Of a stretch of DNA of 64,000 nt, positions 32,990 through 44,059 are shown in pieces. Numbering within the stretch: the stretch's first letter is position 1; each line of letters starts with the position of its first letter. Origin of the DNA: Brachypodium distachyon. Lineage: Eukaryota > Streptophyta > Magnoliopsida > Poales > Poaceae. The notes under the pieces were generated by a model. That model was not told where the DNA came from and searched no databases. It saw only the letters and a program-made list of their open reading frames with translations. The position numbers and the translations under genes are program-made. The stretch spans positions 39,012,914-39,076,913 of the forward strand of contig NC_016132.3 of assembly GCF_000005505.3 (NCBI RefSeq). The letters are read 5' to 3'.

Positions 32990-34510
32990 CGAGATGAGCC
33001 TATAAAAAATGGCCGGAGAAAGGAGTATATTTATCCTTTATATTCTTACTTAACAAAGAATTTATCTATTTTCATGGGGTGCACCTATTTGGCGGACGAC
33101 CGCCCCAAACGCGCTGTGGACAATGGCGGAGCTAGCCCATTATGAGAGCCTGGACAAAATAAATTGTAAACTAAATTTTGTCCAATATTTTTTCTTAAGC
33201 TAATCATCTTGTTTGTTTTGATTAAAGGGAGTTTAATTAGTGGAGCCTGGGCAACTGCCCATGATGGCCGGGCATTGGCTCCCCCCACGGCTGTGGAGAA
33301 GGAGAAAAAAGTCATTGCTGCCGCTGCCCTTCCTACTGCCTGGCAGTTGCCATCAACGGGCGGTCTTCCGCGTGCCCACGGCCAGTGCGCTACCGCGCCG
33401 CCTCGTCTTGCCCCAGCCACCACCACTCTCAGTCCGACCATCCTTCTAGGGCCAGGAACTCACCTACTCACCTCCGCGACGTCGTCACCAAATCGGACCC
33501 GACTCGTCCTCACCATCACCTCTACAACTCATGGCGATGTCGCCGACTTCTCTCTCACTCGGTTTAGAGATGATAAGACGTGAAGAAAGAGATACTGGGA
33601 GAGAGATGGAGAATGATATAAATCAACAAGGAGGGAAGTGGGTTCACATGTGAGTTTTTGCTCGTGTGTTCAACCACGCCAAACGGTCAGGCACCAGAGG
33701 GATTGCGCTATTTTATCTATCTTCCCCTAAGCAATTATTTTATCTATTTGAAAACTTCATATCAGAATTTTGTTCTAAAGCTTTGATGAATGGAAAAAAA
33801 AGAGAGGAATAGTACCAAATTTAAAATTCAGTTGAACAGTGCAATGTTGACACTATTCATTGTTGAATTCGTCTCTTTTTTATTCTTTACTCCTTTTGCC
33901 TTCCCGTGGGTCGAAACTTGATATGAAATTGTGAGACGTATGTTTGTCGATGTTATTACCAGTTAAAAAGTCCTAATCAATTGTCTATAGTGCATTAGTT
34001 CACTTCATGTAACCATAGTGCATGGCTCGTGGCGACGTGGCACAGGTGAGCGGGCACCCTTTCTCTCTCTCTTAATGGGTTCTAATAAGCTTAAATTTTC
34101 ATTTTCACTATTTAAACGTGTGTTAAAATCTTTATTTTGCAGGTCATATAGTGACTATATGAGTGGACGAACAATGATCCAGAGACTTCGAAATGTTATT
34201 CAAATTTGCAAACGAAAAATACAGCTGAATATGAACCCTTCGATATACAGAGAAAAAAATCTGTATTTGATCTTTATCATGGCGGTGATAGATGTTTGAT
34301 TTGGGGTGCTACGGTGCTAGCAACCCTTTGATTTGAGAGCAATATTTGAGATAGAGAATATGAGATGAGATTGCTACAGAATAAAATATTTTTCGTTTTT
34401 GAAAAATAAAGGAAAAAGAAAAAACTACGAGAAGAAAAAGAACAACTCGATCTGACAACGGTGCTATAATTGTGAAGTTAAAAAAACTTAATCTAATATT
34501 CCCTCTATCT
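32990..34510. other. No gene supported; repeat-like sequence
   Basis: 33060-33300 contains 'atggcggagctagcccattatgagagcctggac' and 'cctgggcaactgcccatgatggc', which resembles an interspersed repeat, but I cannot assign it. 33300-33590 is GC-rich with overlapping open frames and no domain. 33600-34510 is AT-rich and featureless to me. Confidence 0.3.
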
Positions 34511-34514
34511 AATA

Positions 34515-34743
34515 CTCCCTCTGTTCCTAAATAAATCATTTTTCTTAAAGTATGACAAAATTTACAGAAAATCTACTAAGTTCTACAGTATTAAATAATC
34601 ATATTACAAAGATACATATCATCATGGATCAAAAAAACTAATTTAGAGCTGAAGATATTAGTAGACTTTTCAATAAACTTGGTCAAACTTTAAGAAGTTT
34701 GACTTAGAATAAAGCTAAAAGATCTTATATCTAGGAACAGTAG
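34515..34743. mobile_element. Stowaway-like MITE, about 230 bp
   Basis: Begins after TA at 34513 with CTCCCTCTGTTCCTAAATA; the right end reads TATCTAGGAACAG and is partly lost. Interior has 'gacttttcaataaacttggtcaaac', seen in many grass MITEs. It lies just downstream of the DUF6598 gene. Confidence 0.7.
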
Positions 34744-34864
34744 TATGCATTGACCAGTTCGTTAACTAGCCTCCATCAACAGTATTAACTTGTTTTTGTA
34801 AGCATATATAGAACATATTCTAAAAAGAACATATATATAGATAACACACTGGATGATAAATCAA

Positions 34865-37105
34865 TCAGAAATTTACATCAAAAAACGCAACGGACCAAGT
34901 GACCTTCACTAGCATCTTATAGTTGCCGCAAATGATTTCCTCTTCATCATAGTAGTTGCGCCTTGGAGTAAACTCAACAGTAGTGACACCAACTGGAGCA
35001 GCCACAAAAGTCAACAACAGCATCTCATCCACAGATACACCGACTACGCGTCGGGCTGTCTGCAAAACTCCATTGTCACCAGCGGTTAGAACACCACTCA
35101 ATTTGCTGTCATGTAGCAAAATGTCACATGGAACGTTGGTAGTGCGAGCAAGGATTTTCCCATGGAAATAAACAGGCCCCTCAAGGATCCTGACCTCAAC
35201 AGTGCCCTCCACTGCGTTCCTTATAAATGTGTAGTTTAAATCCAATGTGCTGTGCATGCTGACAAGTGCTTCAGTTTCAACCCTATGTTTTGGTGCAAAA
35301 GACAGTCTGAAGATGCCATCAACCACCATTAAGCCTTTGCTAAGTCTTTCATCCTTGACCTTTCGGCCACTCACATCCGTTACCTTCAGATCAATTTCAA
35401 AGAATATTGAATCGTATATCATCAGTCCTCTCTTCGGGCCAGTCAAAATCAACGAATCGGTCTGCAAAAGAAATTTCCATAGATAGATTTATTGTGTTAT
35501 AACAAAACAAGCTTCTTAGAATAGATAATTTAAGTTGCATCTCGTTTGCAAATATTATGGAATGAAACAGATACCAGCACAACAAACAAATATATCCATC
35601 TATCGGGTTCATCATCCAAGTACATAATATGAATAGTGTTTCCCCGAACATCTATCGGGTTCATCATACTGTACAAAAACTTATCTTTCAAGAACACACT
35701 GTAGAATGAATAGTGTTTCCCCGAACATAATATGAAGACTATACAATATTCCAAATAAGCATGTTGATTTACTGCACTGGGTAGCATATTTGCACATACA
35801 TAATATTCACTTGAGTATAGTCTTGGCTAAATTATCATATTGGATTTAGAATCCAACAAAATTGCATAGCTCACTGCCAACTACCTTTGTGTTGACGTTT
35901 AAGATGTTCTGATTAAAGAGTGTGCTGCCTACGAATCACAAACAAAAAAAATGATAGAGTCGTTCACTTGAAGCTTAACATGCATCTGCATGTGCATCTC
36001 CATTAAGGATTTTCCAATTCAAGATGTGGCAATTTATTATATGGCGAAACAGAGACACAAATAAGTTTTATGATCTAGTTCTGTCACTACAAGCCGGGAA
36101 ATAAACTACTGCATATCACCAACTGAGAAATTACACTAACTGGAAAAGTAGAAGCTGCTCTCATTTAGCAATTGGAAAAAGGGTAATACCTTTGAACGGA
36201 TCAACTGGCAATTGTCTTTATCGCGCTGGAATAAATAGACGCATTGGCGATCCAGACTGTCCCTGGCTAAGACGGTACCATAGACATTTAATGGATAGCC
36301 ATAGTCAGAGGAAACAATCTTGACCGATACAACATTCACCAAGTTAGACAACTCGAACCCGTCTTCAAAGATTCTATCAGTATGGCGCATTGGACCAGCG
36401 GGTGCTGTCAAAAGAGAGAAAGACCCATTTCAAAGGGAGGAAAAGATGAAGAACATAAATCAGATGGATCCATTGCAAACAGAAATAAGTAAGTACCCTT
36501 TACTTTCAGAATTATTTTTACTAAAAATGCTACTTAATGAACGAACTAAATTTCAAAAATTAGGATAGAATGAACTAATTGAATTATCATGGCGTCAGCA
36601 TATAAGCACAGGGCTTTAGATCCTTTAAGTATTAAAAACTTATTGGAAGGTCATGATCCGAAAGGATTTAATCTCAGGTAAAAAATACTACTCCGTACAA
36701 GTCGTAGAGACAACCCGAATGCAATGGACTGTGCTCTAAACATGAAATTGCCAAACTAAAACCTAATTTTAGATCGACAAACTAAAACCTAATTGATCAC
36801 AGCACTGGGCAATCCAATCCAATCCAATCTAGAGAAGAAGAAAAAAGAATCTGGAACGGGGAAGGGGGCGTGGCGCACGTACACTCGGCGTCCGGGTCGA
36901 TGTTCCTGTTGCGGAAGCGGGTGAAGACGTGCTTCCCCTGCTTGGGGTCGTAGTCGCTGAACCTAGGGTCCAGAGGATTCTTCAATCCCTCCCCTTCCTT
37001 CTCCTCCTCCTGCTTCTGCTTCTTCCGCTGCCGCGCATCCGCCCTCCTCTTCCCCCCCCCTGCGGCGATGGAGGAGGAAGAAGAATCGCCGCCCGCCGTG
37101 GCCAT
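34865..37105 (-). CDS. DUF6598-type protein, intact copy 1 (left half of divergent pair)
   Basis: Exons 37105-36883, 36404-36190 and 35461-34865 total 1035 nt, 344 residues. All junctions are GT-AG, and exon lengths agree with the paralogues (215 nt for exon 2 in each intact copy). The N-terminal 65 residues are low-complexity, Ser/Gly then Lys/Gln/Glu-rich, ending in DPRFSDYDPKQGKHVFTRF. Exon 2 has GPMRHTD, SSDYGYPLNVYG and ARDSLD. Exon 3 has LTGPKRG, GRKVKDERLSKG, VEGTVEVRILEGP, VEFTPRRN and KVTWS. No signal peptide or membrane segment. Function is unknown; the family is expanded in grasses. The ATG is 227 bp from the ATG of the next gene, on the opposite strand. A recent partial copy lies at 21.6-23.2 kb. 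Confidence 0.88.
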
Positions 37106-37332
37106 GGAAGAAGAAGAATCGAGCTAGGGCTTTGGGGCTCGCTCTCCCAGGGATTGTTTTTTTTTTTTGAGGAACTCTCCCAGGGAAACATATTACCGCT
37201 TGGTTCCGGGCCGGAAACATATTAGGAAACGAGTCCACGAGAGCCCATGGCCCGCTTAAAAGAAGCCCACGGAGGAGAACTCGGTCCAAATCCGACCTCG
37301 ACGGCAGGCGCGGCAGCAGGAAAGGAATCATC
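37106..37332. promoter_or_regulatory. 227-bp bidirectional promoter between two DUF6598 genes
   Basis: Bounded by ATGs facing away from each other at 37105 and 37333. It contains a repeated 'ctctcccaggga' and 'gaaacatatta' pair, CCGGGCCGG near 37207, and several GCCCA cores (for example AGCCCATGGCCCG and AGCCCACGG near 37245-37270), as expected for site II-type plant promoters. No clear TATA box. Both transcripts must start inside it or within introns. Confidence 0.75.
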
Positions 37333-39643
37333 ATGGCGGGCGGCGATTCTTCTTCTTCTTCTCCCAGGGCGGCGGTTGTCGCGAACGCCGATGACGAGCC
37401 GCCGCCGCCGTGGGAGAAACAGAAGCCGCCGCCGCAGCCGGCGGCGGAGGAGGAGGAGGATGTGGACCCGCGGTTCAACGAGTACGACCCCAAGACGGGA
37501 GAAATCATCAACATCCGCTTCTTTAACTCCAGGCTCGACCTCGACGAGGAGTGTGAGTTGGCTCGTTTCCCCCATCTTCTCTTCATGTTGATCCTTATGT
37601 AGGGCATGAAATAGTGGCTTTGCCTGCTGGAGAAATTTGTGGGCTTGCCCAATTAAGCCAGCCGCATGAGAAATTGGGGGGGGGGGGGGGGGGGGGGTGT
37701 AAACCTGCAACCAGCCAATCAAGTTTGGTGCTCTGCTTCCTAAACGGCACCAGTCAATTCATTCCTAAGTTAGCATTGCTAGTATATTTACTCAAAAAGC
37801 AAAGAATCGCACTTTCAGTTCATTAATTTGCCATTCCTAGTAAATTTAGAGCACTTTTTTTCATCCACCTATGATGTTCTTTCAGGACATGGATGTGCAC
37901 CTTTCTCTCTTTTTTTCCCAAAAAGTAAATAAAGAATGAGTTTGGAAAGTTCAAACAATCCACCAAAAACTCAGACCTTCTAGATACTAGAGTGAATCAT
38001 GTATCACCCAGTTCTCATAAAAAAATAATCCTGATTCTTTGTCTGCATGAAAAAGGACAAGAATAGGGACCTAAAATGCATTTGCAGGTGCTTGATTTTT
38101 TTTTCTATCACAGAACAAAAGACTGATGATTTTCACAGAATGGAAACGTAGTACTGAGTCATGTATATGTGAGATTTTTTGGAAGAACAAAATTAACTTT
38201 TAGAAAACAGAGCAGGTGGCGCACCCGAGCCCCATTTTGACTTGTCAGTTCTTTTACTCTGTTTGACATGAGTTTTCGTCTCATCTGACAGCATCTTTTG
38301 GTCCTATGCGACATACTGACAAGGTATTCGAAGATGGCTTCCGGTTGAAAAACACGGTTAATGTTGTCTCTGTCCAGATTGTGTCCTCTGACTATGGCTA
38401 CCCGCTCAATGTCTATGGTTCGATCCTAGCCAGGGACAGTTTGGACCGCAAATGTGTTTATGTATTCCAGCGTGGCCAAGACAATTGCCAGTTCATCAGC
38501 TCAAAGGTTTCACTACCATCATTTGCCTAATTGCCTTGTACTTATAGACACATATTGCAATATATCAGTGTTGTATAGTTTCTGATATCAGTCGATTGAT
38601 TTACAAATAAAAAGGGGATTTTCTATTTGAGAAATTATGAGCTGGCAAATATTAAAGGAACATACTTCACTATGTAAATATTATTTCTATGTTATTTATC
38701 GGTAATCCCGATTTCAGTTTGGTATACTATACTTCAATGGTAAACCTGGTTCCAGATCTGTTTCCATAGGATTTTGATTTTTAACAACCATTGATACTTC
38801 AATTGCCGTATAGCGAGTCTTGTTAGTAGCCTTGGATTAACACTTCCTGTGCTTCAGTTTCTGGTACTATAATCCTTGCACAATAATATGACTACCTGAA
38901 AATTGTCTAGCCTATACCATGTTTCGTCATTCAAAAATAGCTTAAATAAACGTGCAAAGCAAGATTGTTCAAACATAGATAGACCTGGAAACTAGACACC
39001 AAGAATTTATCTATTCAAATTGGTTTTGCAGGATGATTTGTTGACTCTGACAGGCCCAAAGAGAGGATTCATGGTATGTGACGATATATTCTTCGAGATC
39101 AATCTTAAAGTTAAGGATGCACAAGGGAGGAAGGTCGATGATGAAAGGCTCAGTAAAGGCTTGATTGAGGTAGATGCGATCCGCAGGCTGTCATTTCAAC
39201 CCAGATACAAGGTTGAAACTGAAACGCTTGTCAGCATGAATAGCATACTGGACCTAAACTACACGTTCTTAAGGCGAACGGTGGAGGGCACCGTCGAGAT
39301 CAGGATCCTCGAGGGGCCTGCTGATTTCCACGGGAGGGTCACCGCTTGCACTTCAAGCATTCCATGCAACATTGTGCTGCATGACAGAAAAGTGAGTGGC
39401 GTGCTGACTGCAGGTGATGATGGAGTCGTGCAAACAGCGCGGCGCGTCGTAGGAGTGTCAGTGGATGAGATGCTGTTGTTGACTGTTTCTGCTGCTGCTG
39501 CTGCTGCTGATGATGATGATGAGTTCTCTGCTCGCACTACCGTTGAGTTCACTCCGAGGCGCAATGGTTACGGCATTGAGAAAATCGTGTGCGGTGACCA
39601 TAGGATGTCACTGAAAGTCACTTGGTCGATTGTGTATTTCTGA
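37333..39643 (+). CDS. DUF6598-type protein, intact copy 2 (right half of divergent pair)
   Basis: Exons 37333-37552, 38292-38506 and 39032-39643 total 1047 nt, 348 residues. Phases match the minus-strand paralogues: exon 1 ends one base into a codon (T|GTGAGT), exon 2 is 215 nt, exon 3 starts in phase 0 with DDLLTLTGPKRGF. The N terminus is Ser/Ala/Pro-rich, followed by DPRFNEYDPKTGEIINIRFF, more divergent than in the other copies. Exon 2 has SSDYGYPLNVYG and ARDSLDRKCVYVFQ. Exon 3 carries a run of six Ala then four Asp from GCT and GAT microsatellites, then VEFTPRRN and KVTWS. Function unknown. It is the only copy on the plus strand. Confidence 0.88.
37676..37697. repeat. Run of 22 G
   Basis: Homopolymer in intron 1 of the plus-strand DUF6598 gene, about 120 bp past the donor. 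Length may be unreliable. Confidence 0.9.
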
Positions 39644-39789
39644 TGTAAATTCCTGATAAGAGTACTACTGCTAATTCTCGGTTGATAAAAGGTGTGCTCC
39701 TAAGAGACGTCTAACATATGTGCATGTGTCAGAGTGTATTCCATGTAGTCTGAGTGTCTGTCGACCCTCCTAGTTTATTTAAGCTATTT

Positions 39790-40022
39790 AGTGAGCATGA
39801 ACTGTTTATGGGTACGTTCATGAGATTTAAGAAAGAGATGCAGGAGGAAGTCTATGTGAAGCAGTCACCCGGTTTTGTCGTCACTGGAAAAGAAGGAAAG
39901 GTTATGCGGCTGCACAAGGCCCTCTATGGCATAAGGCAGGCGCCACGAGCATGGAACGCAAAGATTGACTGCACGCTCAAGGAAATTGGATTCAAACAGA
40001 GCGAGCATGAGCACGCGAACTA
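39790..40022 (+). mobile_element. Copia reverse-transcriptase fragment
   Basis: An open stretch encodes a piece of Ty1/copia RT: EEVYVKQSPGFVV, LHKALYGIRQAPRAWNAKID and LKEIGFKQSEHEH. It lacks the catalytic YVDD and everything else, with no LTR nearby. It differs clearly from the same region of the full copia element at 56.2 kb, so it comes from another lineage. Confidence 0.85.
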
Positions 40023-40023
40023 A

Positions 40024-40969
40024 CTGGTGCAACATTGGGGATGCAACTCTGCTCTACAGGCTAATTCCTGGATGAGATCCTTTTGATGTAACCAAGCATT
40101 CAAGCTCAAAGGCCATATGTATGATACATGTATGGAATGTAAGATGTGTTGAAGCTCTCTCTTTTTTCAGGTATGTCTATTGCTCTACAGGCTGAAGCTC
40201 AGGCGCTTCTCCATGGAGGATGTATTGCAAAATTGCTTCATTTACGAGACCATACATCCGTCTGTCACTGATAGTGATATTTTTGCTAATGCAATCTCAC
40301 AGAGCTCGTGTGAGTGCTCACTCAACCTGAGTGCTTCCGAGCTGCACCGTTTCATTAATATACTGAAAATTCAGTGCTTGACAATAAATATCATTCTTCT
40401 GATTTTTTTTTAACTAACAAAATACCCGTCCAACGGAACAACAAAATAAAATGGTATGAAAAACATGCTTCCCAGTCAAACAACAGATATAAGTCAGCTT
40501 CACTGCTTCTCCATGCCTAAGTTGGTGCACTCTTTTGAGTATTTTACTTTTACAATGGATTAGCACAGCTCATCTAGTCAAGGACAAAAATCAGCAGCAA
40601 ACAGAAAACAACCGCACAGGCATTATATAAGTATCAATAGTAATTAGTAGCAAAGTAGAAGCAACATTGCTGATCTCATTTTCAGTACAACACCTTTCAT
40701 CTGCAGCTTTAAAGTCTCATTTTAATTCCAGGGAGAGGAAAAAAGAAGCATGGGGAAAATGGGCACACAAAGCAGGCTGTGACGTTCCTGACAACACAAA
40801 ATCTGAGTCTACAGTTCTATACACATTTCCTCCGTCGCAATACCACAGCCCAAATTGACAATAGTATTGGACTGCAAGCTGCAATTGTCTACAACTCTAG
40901 CGGAACCACACCATCAACATGTCTACAATCTAATCTCTGAATTCTTAGCAGTTACCACTTTCTCCTGCT
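40024..40969. other. No gene supported
   Basis: An open frame at 40180-40413 has no recognised domain. The rest is AT-rich. The right end is probably the 3' UTR of the F-box pseudogene. Confidence 0.3.
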
Positions 40970-43011
40970 TCAAGCCTTGGGGTATACAAGCACAGAGTCG
41001 ACCCACAGACCGCCTTTCGTGTGTGTGCAGTCGATCTGTGCCATCAAGAACTTCAGCATTAGCGCTTGGCCAGGCTTCGAGGCCACAAACTCACCTGAAT
41101 GGTACAAGACCCAGCTCCAGGCTCATCCAAGTAGCATTGAGATATTGCATGCGGACCATCAGAGGTGGCGAGTTGGAAGCGCACCGGCTTCTTGTCCCAA
41201 CTGTGGACATGCTTCGAGCTACGAACATGGTGGCCAAATCAAATGTAGAACTTCCTGAGATGAATCCTGAAGTATAAACTGTAGGTTCCCACAGGGAAGC
41301 AGAAATCAAGCTTCCCGGCCACTTCAAACCACCAATTTGCTGAAAGTATGGAAGAGACGGGATCTGCAAGAGCAGGATTTGGTCAGATAATGGTTCCAAG
41401 GACATAGCAGCATGCCTCTTTATTGTGTTAGAACAGAATTATATTGAAAGCAACCGTGCAGGTGAATAGATAGATGTTTGACAGTCAACATCTTATACTG
41501 GCACAGAATAGATACATGCTTCTCGTGCCTTCACTTGGAAGGACTGCATATATATTCCATATATGTGATAGCAGTGATAAGATACAAACAGTTATCTATG
41601 TTGAATTTATGTCTCTATCAGATCAGCAAGCAACATGAGCTTATTTTAAATACATTATCCATAAAATGTACTCCCTCCGTTCCATAATTCTTGTCTCAAA
41701 TTTGCTCAAATATGGATGTATCTATTTCTAAAAAGTGTCTAGATACATGTAATATTTCGACAAGAATTATGGAACAGAGGGAGTAGAACACATGTGTTTC
41801 TAAACAACCCATACATTTTCATGAACTGAATATACAGCAACGTAGTGCATATACAAGATACATAGTACAAAGCAAAATAAGTGTGCGCAGTGTATGTGAC
41901 ACGTATGCATATTGCAGTCTTGTACAAGCTAGAAACAAGGAACATGTGATCAATTACACCATGAAGTAATTTTGTTGCCTCATTTCTTGCAAGTTGATAC
42001 TCATATGGTCTCACATCACATCGTTTTGGAAATTCAACACAATCTGAAAAATACATATTAGTAAGTGCAAGGTCAAAACCATATTATTACCTTGATTCGG
42101 CCGTCAGCATATGTGTCCAGTATCTCCTGTCATCGATGCCAGATATCACCAAAGCTTTGGAGGATAGCATATGCAAACCCTGCTTTTGCTCTTCCCAAAA
42201 TTCCCGCAGTTACAAAGCAAAAGAAATTTTACCAAAGCTGCATTCAATAGCAAATATACTTTTAGCTCCTAAAAATAACAAGAACAGTGAGTTTTCCCGT
42301 GCTAAAGCTAAGCGAGATTGCAAAGAACAATTGAACCAGCATAATCTTTTTTATGTGTGTGTTTTAAGAAAGCAAAATTTTACCCATTTGCTACAGTAAA
42401 TAGTTTTAGAGCTAGATTACCAATAAGCATACATGAGTTCTTCCCCTTGACAGTACTCATTTGCTACGGTAAATAGTTTTACAGCTAAATTACCACTAAG
42501 CATACATGGGTTCTTCCCCTTGACAGTATAACTCCAGAACGATTAAGATTTATAACTGATTCAGTCATGAGGTACGGAATAGCAAATAAATGAACAAAGA
42601 CGCATTCAAATCCTATGCAGAACACAAAACCGATGATTAAGCGCACGGAAAGAGACCTATTCCTCGAGGAAAATATCTCACCATTGTCCCGCCATCGAAA
42701 GGCACAGGCCTGGAGAGCCTGGCGTAGATCTCTTTCTTCCCGGCCCGCCGCCGCCGCCGCCGCCTTCCCTCGTTGTCGTCGCCGCCACCCTCCACGTAAC
42801 CCATCAGGTGCCTGTGCTTCTCCGGCAGCTCGGCCTCCCACACGAAGTCCGCAACCGCGGTACGCATAGTTGAGCCTCGCTAGCCGGCAGATCTCCGGCG
42901 CGTCGAGCAGGAGCAGCAACTCCGCCGCGCACAGCTCCGGCAGGTCCCGCAGCACCCGTGCGCCGCCTCGTCGCCAATCCCGAAGAAAAGGCTCGACACC
43001 CCCTTTCCCAT
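40970..43011 (-). pseudogene. Broken F-box/PP2-type lectin gene (PP2-A13-like)
   Basis: Three exons can be traced on the minus strand. Exon 1 (43011-42682) encodes an F-box segment (DLPELCAAELLLLLDAPEICRL) and ADFVWEAELPEKH, EIYARLSRPVPF, but in three different frames. Exon 2 (about 42205-42091) encodes SSKALVISGIDDRRYW and TAESR and lacks an AG at the expected acceptor (CGG stands there). Exon 3 (41363-40970) encodes WWFEVAGKLDFCFPVGTYSL, then a TGA, WDKKPVRFQLATSDG, another shift, and MAQIDCTHTKGGLWVDSV. Intact relatives are SCF ubiquitin-ligase substrate receptors with a PP2 carbohydrate-binding domain. Several independent breaks make this copy non-functional. The intron holds a 113-bp MITE. 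Confidence 0.85.
41671..41783. mobile_element. Stowaway-like MITE, 113 bp
   Basis: TA at 41669-41670 and 41784-41785; ends CTCCCTCCGTTCCATAATTC and its inverse. Lies in the intron between exons 2 and 3 of the F-box pseudogene. Same length as the elements at 8471 and 59759. Confidence 0.9.
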
Positions 43012-44050
43012 GGACCCTCGCCTCCTCCAGTCGCAACCACCTAGGTAGTATAGTATAGATATCTTGGAAACTGGTGTACCGTGTGAGCTTTAGTCCTATC
43101 TTTCTCATCGAAAAATTTCTGCAGTTTCGTTTCAGAACTTACGGTGCTGGAAACTGGTGTGGTGGCTTCTTGATTAATGCAGTGCAACTGGGGAGTTTGT
43201 TTTATCTTTCTTTGTCCCTGAGCACCTATAAATAAACCCAATGGCTAGAACGTGCAGCGAGCGCACCTTCTGTAAACCGTCTGATCCGATCCGTGCACCC
43301 GAATCGTTCCGACCAGGCGTTCCCGTAGGCCTCAGGAAAGCGTCCTCTCTCTTCCTCTTCTACTTTCTCCGCCGATCGTCCCCTCCAAATTGGTCACGCT
43401 GCGCTCGATGTTTCGTCCCTACTGCTGCCGACCAGAGCAAGGGAGGATCGCGAGAGGGTCTTCCTGCTGGTCATCGCCCGCAAGGGCCGGCCGCCGTCGT
43501 TGCTCGGGCTCTTCAAATCGCGTCGGTCGCCATATTTCCCGCCTCCGACCTCCAGGCCCGCCGCCCATGTGTTCTCCGTCGCCGCTCTCCTCCTCCTCGC
43601 AGCTGCCGCGGCCTCCCTCCTCCTCCTCGCAGCCACCGTGGCCTCCCTCCTTCTCCTCCTCTTGCAGCCTTGGGTTACGAATTGGGGAAAATATCAGAGA
43701 TGAAACCGAGAGGTAACGGGCAGAATCGGTTCGCTGGAATGAAGGGAATAATCCCCATGCTTCAATTTGAGAATAAACGTATAGCAGCAAGAGAATCGAA
43801 GGAGAGTCAATAGGCGGCGTGCACTAGAGTTTCTCGTGGAGGTTGAACCAGGGAGGAGGAAGACGACCCCGATCGGTTCGTCCAGCAAGGAGATTTGGTT
43901 GGCCAGTTAATGGGCTAGGAAGAGAAGTTGTGGCCCAAGAAGAAAAGAAAAGGAAAAACAAAAGAAGAGAGAGAGGTGGGCTGCTTTCATGGAAAAATAA
44001 TCCAGATAATTGCTTACTATTTGAGAAAAAATTGCTATGCCTGGTATCAT
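43012..44050. other. GC-rich stretch, no gene supported
   Basis: Open frames on both strands overlap between 43240 and 43810, driven by GC content and 'cctcctcctc' repeats. No domain recognised. It might be a captured gene piece within a DNA transposon that also includes the satellite to the right, but no terminal repeats were found. Confidence 0.3.
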
Positions 44051-44059
44051 TAGGCTCGT

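Noticed and set aside
32383..32997. Three overlapping open frames of 100-180 codons
   Set aside because: Produced by GC-rich repeats that keep every frame open. Only the short RG-rich minus-strand exon fits the RIP gene by splice phase.
36963..37722. Long minus-strand frames of 166 and 229 codons across the divergent DUF6598 promoter
   Set aside because: They run antisense through exon 1 of the plus-strand DUF6598 gene and through low-complexity sequence; no domain, and the spliced models on both sides are better supported.
43241..43813. 190-codon open frame on the plus strand
   Set aside because: No recognisable domain, competing frames on both strands, and a Ser/Pro/Leu-rich composition from 'cctcctc' repeats.
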